Assembly: GCA_004794785.1 (NCBI GenBank)
Contig: SJOL01008668.1
Location: forward strand, 1,235,419-1,299,418
Origin: Opisthorchis felineus
Lineage: Eukaryota; Platyhelminthes; Trematoda; Opisthorchiida; Opisthorchiidae
Length of the DNA stretch: 64,000 bases
Reading direction: 5' to 3'
In this document: positions 55,861 to 64,000 of the stretch, piece by piece
How positions within the stretch are numbered: position 1 is the first letter of the stretch
Layout of the letters: each line of letters begins with the position of its first letter
The notes under the pieces: generated by a model
Told to the model about the DNA's origin: nothing
Database searches by the model: none
What the model saw: only the letters and a program-made list of their open reading frames with translations
Made by a program: the position numbers and the translations under genes

Positions 55861-58800
55861 AAGCTTATCTAGTCATTGATTGCTGGGCTACTGAGCACAA
55901 ATCAGCTCTTATGCTGTCTTATTTTACTGCTTGTTTTCACCATCCTCACTGTAATAAATTTGAAGTTATTGTTTTCTCTATTACTGGACCCCATCTTATA
56001 TGATATCCCGTCATACTCATTAGGCCTTACTGATCTCATCGAATTCTGTCCTCTTCCAAAGCCTCGATCTTCGGCGGTACCTACTTCGAACGCCATGTAC
56101 GGTTGGTATCCACTCCACCTTGTCTGCGCCTTACATCTAAATGGGTCTTCAAATGAACAGAACATACCTGAAATCCTAAATAGGCTTTGTTCTAGCCATG
56201 TGGATCCCCTTGGACAATCCAAAATCCCCCTGACTACAGAAGAGAACATCCCCAGTTCAATCACCTTAACCATGACATCCGTTGCGGGGCTGTCCAGAGA
56301 CTGAATTATGTCAATGCAGTGACGGTATGGCACTACCATATCCTGCCCGACGGCAGACCCGCAACAATTCGCTCCCGACTCTCGACAGTGTCCTCTCGCC
56401 CACTCGTCATTTTATCTGCAAATACGAACAAATAATGTACCTGGCAACGGCCACCTCTGCGACGAATTCGTTTTAATCTGCTGAACCTTTCGTGCGGATC
56501 TAACCATCTCGGTGGAATTCCAGTTTGTGAACCTACAAAGTCAATTATTTTTTGTACGGTTTGCATTTCGTCCTGTGCGTCAGCACCAACTTACTCTCCG
56601 AAAGAATTTCACACCCGGCTCCGCCCCTGGAGCGAACCGGTGAGTCTATAAAATTTCACTGTACACCGTAATTATGGTATTTATACTGCCATGTATGGTG
56701 TTTCGAATTTCTATAATTCATCATCCTTGCCTACGCCTTTCTTGACCTGGCCATTAACCCAAGTGTCCATTGCCACGAAGTCTCAGCAATGGCTTTCCGT
56801 TGTTGTTCAAGTTAACCACCGGAGCAGTGTAACACTGCCGCTGCCTCATTTTCCACAATTTGCAGTTTTCTTATCACGTGCCGGGCACGACGCCTTAGTT
56901 TTACCCTCCTTCGCAGTGTTCTTGCCCACCCTGTTCAAATTTCAACGTTCTAATCTTGCTTCAACTTTATACGTTTCACAAAATGTAGGAAAAACCCTCA
57001 ACTATATTTATCTGCACTCGATGTCCACCTCATTTAGCTCGTGCCAGTTAAGGCATGACCGCATCTGCGATGGATAGTGCCTGCTTTTTGTGTAACTCCC
57101 GAGTTTCCGTGCAGACCTGAGTACCCACAAATCCCATCAGTCGTGCTTCTATCTTGAGTGTACCATAGTGATCATGCCTGGCGGTGTGCCACCCAACAAT
57201 TGGGTATAAACATTAATATCATTTTTCTGAGGGATGTAAAATCAGATGCGACGGTCATGGGCTTTACGGGGGGTGGAGGATTGGACTTCGGCGTATTATG
57301 TTTTGGGCCAGCGACAGGGGAGCTGGTTCTACTGTGCTGATCCCTTGAAGGTGAACGACGGAAAATCATGACCAGTTGAGTATGCCAGTGTTGAGTTGGG
57401 TAAGGATATGGAGACGGCGGTGGCTCAGGGTTTTGCCTGTTTTCGGAGGCTAAAGGTATTCTCCAAAGCTGAACTACCGGAGGTGTAGTCGAACGTGTTG
57501 TTGTGTGGCGTCATCGGCTGGTGGAAATGATGCAACATAGGATGCACGGGTAGAGCCGACAAGGTCAGCATGGCTTAAAAGGGGCCAGGAGGTTTGCGTC
57601 GTAGTTCTGGAGGACTAACTGGAGAGGATTTTGGCGCAGTTCCAAGAAGGCACACCTTTGGTTGGGAGAACCGCGGATGGAAAACAAGAGGTACGAAATG
57701 GTGGGGTTCTTTGTAAAAAGAGCCCGCACATAAGGTTTCTAGTTGGATTTGGAGAAAGTAAGGGATTTAAAGAACTTCCAGATGCGCCTGGGACTTGCTA
57801 TGAGGATATGAGTAAGTGGGTCAACTGCCTGTTTAAGTGATTCGACTCACGCATGGGAGGGGGCCTCTACCAGGTGTTGTGTGGGATAATGAGCTCCCAC
57901 GGCAGCATGATGAAGCAAGATGGCATCAGAAAAATTTGCCTTCGCTGGGATTCACCGATCAATTCAGCTACTCTACTTGACAAGTCTGCTGGCCTCGGAT
58001 ACAGCCATACTTCTGGCAAGACATAGGTAAAATATGGTGGGGGAGGGGTTGGGATCTGGCTTTAAGCCAGGGCTTTTGGTGTGGCGTTTGTTGTAGTGGA
58101 GGACGCTACATGTGCTGGGCTGGTAGGTAAGTGGGTTTCTGGACGCAGTGCACCTAACAGTGGGAGGCTGGTTCAGTTCTCACGATGGCATCCAGAGCGG
58201 TTGTCGCACCCGGAACATTTGGCTGCATCTCTACGTCAGCGGTATAAACGACTCCCAGAATTTTTGTCAGAGGACACGGTTTAAAGAAAATCGAGAAACA
58301 TACTAGAGGAAAGGATGCTGTTCCGCAGTGTAACTATGGTAAGTCTCCGATGGCGCAGCTAGTGCAGTGTTTGGATCAGTTGTGTTGGTCGTCAGGTAGA
58401 CAGTAATGTAGCTCGTTAAAATGGCACCGATATCCTTGGCTCATTAAAAACACGTGAAATATTTTCCAGTGCCTCGCACAAAACTTTAGGTCCTCAGTGG
58501 CTAGAAGGGCTAAGTACCATGGTGGAATACTTACGAAACGTTGTTGATAAGCAGCGTGCGCGTTGAGTAAATGGCTGACACAAGGTAGTGACGGCAAGTG
58601 GGATTTCGGAAGTGAGAAATAACCCTGCACTCTCTAGAAGAGAGATTACGTGTAGAATAACTCATCCAGTGGAAAAATGAACCACGGCCAAGGTACCATC
58701 TCGGCATTGTGCGGAAATGTGGTATTGCATAATGTTACAGCACTGGAGAAATAACAGAGCATGTCGGTCCTGCAGGAGAGCCAGGGGGAGCTGATGAGAA

Positions 58801-59791
58801 TTGTCAAAAATGTAGTGAGTTGGCTACGAACCTAAGACTGTGAAAGTGGTGGAGGTGTAAATAAACCGTGCGGCCTACACAATCTTTTGTAATTTCCAAA
58901 CCACGATAGACATAGCTGCCGTTACTATTTTCACTTTTGCGATGTATGATGTAGCAATATCTCAAAGGCTGGTACTATTACAGCGCAGGTTATGATAGCC
59001 ATATAACTCAGAAGGTGCATGCACTAATAACAGTTTTTACCATGGTTGACAGTGGATTACAGTGGCCAGTTGCACCACGTATAAAAATAAGTGCAATGCT
59101 AAATGTGGAGCAAGTCAAAAGGAGAACTTATCGTTTGTGAGAGTACCTTGGTGAAAGTCTGGACGGCCGGAATGTGTTTTCTACGCAGTATAGCCACTAC
59201 ACACGTTCCGTAATTGTCCGTGGACTTGAAGAGCTTGGCTGAATCCCTGCCTCCTTGCGCGCGCCAGTATGTGTGTGATGACTGTGTCTTGTCTTCCTAT
59301 ATGTAGGGAGGTTTGACGTGTGTATAGTAACTAAAATCGTCCCGACGCGCACAGGACGGGAACTGACTTATTGTCGGTCTAGTTTGCGAGCGAGACGGGG
59401 TTTTGTCACGTGATCCGTGCGTTTGCGGAAAAGAAGAGTCGCGTGGTTCAGTGAGCACGGATGCACTATACAAATTAGGCAAAGTTGTTCGAAGGAGCAG
59501 GGAAGTGACCGCTACAGAACGAAAGGAATCAGGTTCATTGTGGCTAAAACCTAACAAGAACTATATATTCGGGTTCTACACGTGATCCGAATGACGTCAG
59601 ATCGCGAGTACGTTAGAAAATAGTTTCGCTTTTTGCTCGTGGGAGAGTTTGTGGAAAATTCTTCCACTGCTTAATCTATTTACAGAGTTACCATGTGTCA
59701 TTTTGTTAGTTTTTACTCCGGCATAACCAACGCGCGGAAACCTCTATCTGTCTGCCCTCCATTTATGCGGTGCATCCACTAACTCTCAGTC
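55861..59791. other. No element recognised with confidence
   Basis: Several frames of 120-145 codons occur on both strands at 55876-57077 without motifs. At 57175-57215 the plus strand carries a near copy (about 85%) of 53655-53700, the BEL/Pao SQLVGG segment, so another BEL fragment (minus) may lie here. Plus-strand frames at 57631-57840 and 58081-58284 are protein-like (PEHLAASLRQRYKRLPEFLS) but not recognised. Confidence 0.35.
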
Positions 59792-60010
59792 GTGAGCCAG
59801 ATTATTACAGACTGCTCTCCTCTACACCCATTTGAGGACCACAACAGATGTGAGCAAAATGGATGTCCATTGAATGTAAGACGTGGACCGCAATGTCAAG
59901 CTTGCCAAGTCTGGTGGCATTCTAAATTTACGGGCTTGAACGATGACCGGATAAGCCAATTGTCCAAATCTCCTGACCTGTTTTGTCTGCGCCAGGTGGC
60001 TCTACTTTAG
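59792..60010 (+). pseudogene. CR1-type LINE, zinc-finger (PHD-like) fragment
   Basis: The 72-codon frame reads DHNRCEQNGCPLNV, PQCQACQVWWHSKFTGLNDD and RISQLSKSPDLFCLRQ. The pattern C-x4-C...C-x2-C-x3-W-x-H-x-x-C-x-G resembles a PHD finger, found in ORF1 or at the N-terminus of some CR1-type LINEs; the Cys after H is here Phe. RT fragments of a CR1 type follow on the same strand 150-500 bases downstream. Confidence 0.55.
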
Positions 60011-60159
60011 GGGTGCTATGCGTTCCACAACTGGGAGGAAAGCTCTTAATAAAGAAATTAAGTCTCCCCTCTAATTTGGAAAGCTCAGTACAAATGTTTT
60101 ATTTTATTCGGGTCACTTGAGGAAATTCTGGCACGTATTTCGAAAGTTCTGGAAGACGC

Positions 60160-60880
60160 ATGCACAAAGAACAAGGCAACCTGGATGAAGTCAATGACAA
60201 ACCTTCTCCCTTGACCGGATGCCTAGCGCTTTCCATCTCAGATCCTTTGGCTGCAAAGAAGATCATCCAGTTCTGTGATGAGGCAATTAAGATCGTCACG
60301 GTATCTTTAGTGAACAGGCGCATGAGAAACTTCAAGCTGACCAAATGGGGGGGATCGCTCTTCAAAACAATCACGCCGACAAAACTGGCACAGTCGCTCT
60401 TTGACGGTGTCGTTGCGAAACCTGAATACGAGCCGCTTCACGCAGAAAGACTACGCGGAAAGGGAAACGACTGTCACGTTAATCCACAAAACTGGTGACC
60501 GGCTATGGCTCGGCAGCTAGAGGCCTATTAGCCTCACTAGCATACCATGCAAGGCGATGGAACACATTTTGGAGCGGACCATCTGAAATTACCTCAGTAC
60601 CAACAATTCGAGATCCACAGCGCAGCGTGGAGTTCTCCCGAACAGTTCTTGCGTGACGGACATACTTGTATTTAAGGACAGCTTAACTCAAGATAAGAAC
60701 GAAGGACTCATGTAGGATACCATATTTTTCGACTTCTCAAAGTGGTTCAATCGAGTCCCAAAGGTCTCACTGCTCCAGGAACTTAACTCTTATGCAATTC
60801 AGAGAGGAATTCTTCACTGGATTAAGGCGTCATTATCGGATAGAACATTCCCATTGAAAGTAGGTTGAAAAGAGCGAAAC
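60160..60880 (+). mobile_element. CR1-type LINE remnant (RT part)
   Basis: A 112-codon frame of the linker region (LVNRRMRNFKLTKWGGSLFK) leads into decayed RT: VTLIHKTGDRLWLGS, RPISLTSIPCKAMEHILERT, then DILVFKDSLTQDKNEGLM and DTIFFDFSKWFNRVPKVSLL (motif A, the second Asp replaced by Asn) and LSDRTFPLKVG. These match the minus-strand CR1 copy at the window end (YRPISLTSVPC, VFVDSLTQAKDEGP, AIFFDCSKAFDRVPH). Homology ends near 60880, before motif C. Confidence 0.75.
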
Positions 60881-61396
60881 TAAAATTTCAAGGTCAGGTG
60901 TTGTAGAAACGTTTTTTGGATCCTAGCCCATTCATATGTCTCTATTTATTTTTTATACTAGATAACTATTTATTTACGGTGGTTCATTAATTAGCTGCGA
61001 TCACAAAGGTCAACGGCTCTCGCTTCTTCAGTGCGCCTAAATTGGTCGGTGCCAGTCCCCACTTCGTCCAGCACGTTTAGTCCTCATTTACATAATCGTC
61101 CCTGTCAACGTGTTACTACTGTCCGACCTTATTGCATTCCTATCTAAACTACCAGGTCACATGGGTGTCCGAGACTGACTGAGATTCTCGCAATACGATC
61201 TGGAGGCTTCCTACCACTCTAGATTTATCTCATCCTTATTACCCCGATCAAATATTCTTCAACCTACGCGAAACTAGAATCACAAGGTCAAGTGTTGAAA
61301 AATATTTTTTGGGCCTCAGCCTGCCCGTAGCGTTTTCAAGTCATTGTGCACCAATTAATTGCTTATTTAGAGCTCTCTTTCAATAGCTGCATTCAC
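60874..61396. repeat. Direct repeat of about 130 bp, two divergent copies
   Basis: 60874-61003 and 61268-61396 share GCGAAACTA(a/g)AAT, CAAGGTCA(g/a)GTGTTG, TTTTTTGG and, after a diverged centre, ATTAATT(a/g)-like words and ATAGCTGCATTCAC/TTAGCTGCGATCAC. The first copy begins at the end of the plus-strand CR1 homology. No class is evident. Confidence 0.55.
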
Positions 61397-61687
61397 TTTC
61401 CCTCTGACTCTTCCCTAGTTGATTAGGCTTTCTTGATGTCAGAGTTTGCCAGTAACAATCCCACGACGCATTCTGCCTCCAGATACTCGCCCCGTAGCTC
61501 GCAAGAAACGACACTTACCGTTCCATATTAAACCATACTAGCACCCTCGCACAAAATACGGACTTACTTCTCAGGCACTGCATCCCAGCACTCGCGCTCA
61601 CGTTTGTAAACGGACCCAGTAGTGATCTCCAGTATCTGGTTGGCGCCTCAAGTTCGCGTTCACCTTATAAGTTAAGATTCATGGATT

Positions 61688-61735
61688 CACTGATTAATAC
61701 ACAGGATCGAGGATTTTGCCCAAGTTTCCCTGTCC
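61688..61735 (-). repeat. Short CR1 fragment
   Basis: About 45 bases match 62760-62805: GATTAATACACAGGATCGAG and TTTTGCCCAAGTTT, compared with GATTGATACACAGGATCGAG and TTTTGCCCAAGTTT. It is a displaced sliver of the CR1 family beyond the 3' end of the minus-strand copy. Confidence 0.75.
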
Positions 61736-61739
61736 ATTT

Positions 61740-64000
61740 TTGTTCTTGTCGTTCAGCGGCTGTCGTACACCAGAGGAGCACAAGCGAAAAAAGGGTGTAG
61801 CACTGCTCTTTAAGTTCTCAGCGCGGGGCAGTATGCTTGTTAGCACGAGGACTCGCATAGGAAGGTGTCTGGTAGTGCTTTGAACTGGGTTCTAGAAGGA
61901 GTGTGGACAACCGTCGGAGGACGGTTATTCCACGCAGCTACTACACGAACTGAGAAAAAAATTGCCTAATGAAGATATGTGCGCTGAGCATGAAAATCTT
62001 CTTACCGTGTCACCGCCGCGTGTTTGCTAGCTCAACGGTGAAAAACCTGTTGGCCAAACCTTGTTCAAACAGGGCATAAGGAAGAATTAGGTCTCATCGG
62101 AAGCGGCGATACTCGAGGGGAAAGAGGTCAAGCGCCGTGAGACTCATTTCGTAGTCCACGGATTTAAGGCCGGCAACCATTTTCGTAGCAGCCCGCTGGA
62201 CTCGCTTGGTGAGGGTTACGTCCTTCGTGCACTCCGAGTAGACAACTTGGTTGGCGTATTCAAGAAGCCGTCTGACGTAGGCCCCATAGAGTATCTGGAA
62301 GTCCATGCGAGTAATACGGGAGAAGGTGCGCCTAATCATCCGTAGAACGGCGAATGCCTTTTGGGCCGATTTCTCATGGTGCAGTGAGAAGGACAAGTTT
62401 GAAGAGAGCCAGATACCCAAATCCTTTTTGGTATCTATCTTCGTGATATCTTCTGGTCCATTCTCACCATGCACGACATAGGCTTTTGCTGAGTCTCCTC
62501 CAAATGACATATGGACGCACTTTTCGTCATTCAGAGGAAGGTGTCAGTCCAACGACCACTGTTTTGCAGCGTCTACATTCATTTGAATGGCACTGGCATT
62601 GGTACTCAGGATTGCAAGTCGTCCGCAAAAAGTAGACATGGACTTGAGAGAGTGTCTGGAAGGCCGTTGACGTATATCAGAAACAGCAGTGGTCCCAGAA
62701 CGGAGCTTTGAGGAGCTCCAGTGGAGAGCGGCGCTGGAGAAGAGTAGGTCGAGCCTACGTTTCACGGATTGATACACAGGATCGAGGCTTTTGCCCAAGT
62801 TTCACTCGGAATGTTCCGTCTGGTATGAACGCCTTGATCAAGAGTAGGATCTTCCCTTGAATCCCGCAAGAGTCGGGTTGTGGAGCAGCGGGACGTGTGG
62901 GACTCGATCGAATGCTTTTGAGCAGTCGAAAAATATGGCATCCGATATGGGTCCCTCGTCCTTGGCTTGGGTTAAGCTGTCCACAAATACGAGGATGTTC
63001 ATCACGCAAGAAAGGTTCGGGGGAAATCCGCGTTGAACTGCATACATCGCATGGCACGCTAGTGAGGCTTATAGGCCTGTAGCTGCCGGGCGATAGTCGG
63101 TCACCAGTTTTGTATATTGGCGTGACAACCACTTCCTTCCAAGCAGAGGGAAGGTGGCTTTTGTGAAGCGACTGACGAACTACCTGGTAGAAATTATTTG
63201 CCAGTGTGAACGACGTTTCTTTCAGGATCCTTGGATGGACTTCTTCCAACCCCAACGCGCAGAACAGGTTGATCATGTGGAAGAGTCGACGAATGTCCTC
63301 CACCGTGAAAACCAAATCGGTTAGACGCCTTGGCAAGGTTGGATGTGACGAGGGCGATGGGGATGGATATGGGCCTTAATAGTGTTTTCTGTAGATCTCA
63401 GGTGCCCCTATTGGGCCACTTGTGTATTGCAAGTTCCTGTCCCTCAAGGAGAACGCAGATGGCTTGTTTTTGCTGCGATGTCTCTTGCAATTAAACGGCA
63501 CATTTCTGTTTTTCTGGGCGAGGTCCAGAATGGTAGCTTGTTTTCGTATGTTCTATTGGCCAATTTCTGATTTACAGCGGTTCCGCATTTTACGAAATGT
63601 CCGTTAGTCTTCAATGTCTCCGGTAGTCAACTTTTTGAAAAATAGTTGGGACCTCTTTTCCAGAAGACGCCGAATCCTCTTCGGTGGCTTGCGGCTCATC
63701 CGGCTGCGTGCTGGTTTTCTTGGGACGAACATCGCGTCAGCCTCGTGAACTTTCTGGACAATGTTCCTTTATAAGTCTTCTACTGAGGCTGGTCCCATTT
63801 TAACGTGTTCGAGAAAGATGCGCATTCCTGAAAAGTTTGCACAGCAGAAGTTTCAAATCCACGTTTGAGGTTCGGGATTTCTGGCCCAGTAGCAGATGAA
63901 ATCAAAGGTCAGCACACAGTGGTCACTATGTCCCGGTGGAGCGTTAATTGCCACCTGATCGACGAAGTGTCTTTCGTTGGTGATGACCAAATCCAAGAGG
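61740..64000 (-). mobile_element. CR1-type LINE, runs off the right edge
   Basis: The minus-strand copy enters from the right with the end of its endonuclease and continues through a linker, RT and the C-terminal domain to a 3' end near 61740-61790. It has frameshifts and stops, and part of the segment around RT motif A and B is rearranged. The copy extends past the window, so total length is unknown. Confidence 0.85.
62094..64000 (-). pseudogene. CR1 endonuclease-reverse transcriptase, broken, partial
   Basis: At the right edge: LLDLVITNERHFVDQV and the endonuclease end GHSDHCVLTFDF (63900-63990). Linker with stops, then RRLTDLVFTVEDIRRLF, LGLEEVHPRILKE, LPSAWKEVVVTPIYKTGDRL and SPGSYRPISLTSVPC. 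In other frames VFVDSLTQAKDEGP, AIFFDCSKAFDRVPHVPLLH (motif A) and VLGPLLFLIYVNGLPDTL with LLFADDL (motif C, FADD, near 62630-62650). The C-terminal domain is open for 138 codons to 62094: [60 protein letters not shown] and [10 protein letters not shown]. Past it the usual ALFEQGLANRFFTV continues in a broken frame. Confidence 0.88.

Overview
The window reads as intergenic, repeat-dense DNA from a metazoan with a base composition near 45% G+C. The mix of RTE-type and CR1-type LINEs, a BEL/Pao LTR element, Penelope-like reverse transcriptase and GIY-YIG remnants, hammerhead ribozyme motifs and a tRNA-derived SINE fits a parasitic flatworm (trematode or cestode). That assignment is an inference from repeat content only. 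I found no intact host gene, functional tRNA, rRNA or CRISPR. Most open frames are short and uninformative.

Layout. 1-3 kb: nothing recognised. 3.0-4.2 kb (-): coding-like blocks of unknown origin. 4.5-5.6 kb (-): broken Penelope-like element with GIY-YIG and RT pieces. 8-16 kb: two SINE copies, two decayed RTE copies and one copy of an unclassified dispersed repeat. 18.0 and 21.1 kb: two copies of a ~115-bp repeat whose minus strand forms a complete hammerhead ribozyme core; the second copy lies in a 348-bp insertion with a large fold-back structure, flanked by a 14-bp direct repeat. 23-28 kb: a decayed RTE copy (-) next to the longest RTE copy (+). 29.8-35.6 kb: three more SINEs, one with a clear 11-bp target-site duplication. 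37.7-48.7 kb: a nest of RTE copies in both orientations, including one flanked by a 12-bp target-site duplication and a ~785-bp inverted pair of near-identical RT segments. 48.7-50.2 kb (-): part of another LINE. 52.5-55.5 kb (-): decayed BEL/Pao element (gag, protease and start of RT, with LTR-like ends). 59.8-64 kb: two CR1-type copies, one (+) and one (-) running off the right edge.

How the parts relate. The RTE copies share a 3' tail with an almost perfect 8-10-bp hairpin followed by GAT-like triplets, probably the mark recognised by their reverse transcriptase. The first ~120 bases of the RTE 5' region resemble the tRNA-derived SINE, both in the tRNA-like head and in the body. This links the LINE and SINE families and may be the most informative signal after the hammerheads. 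Two pairs of RTE copies share their disabling mutations, so they were copied or duplicated after the damage.
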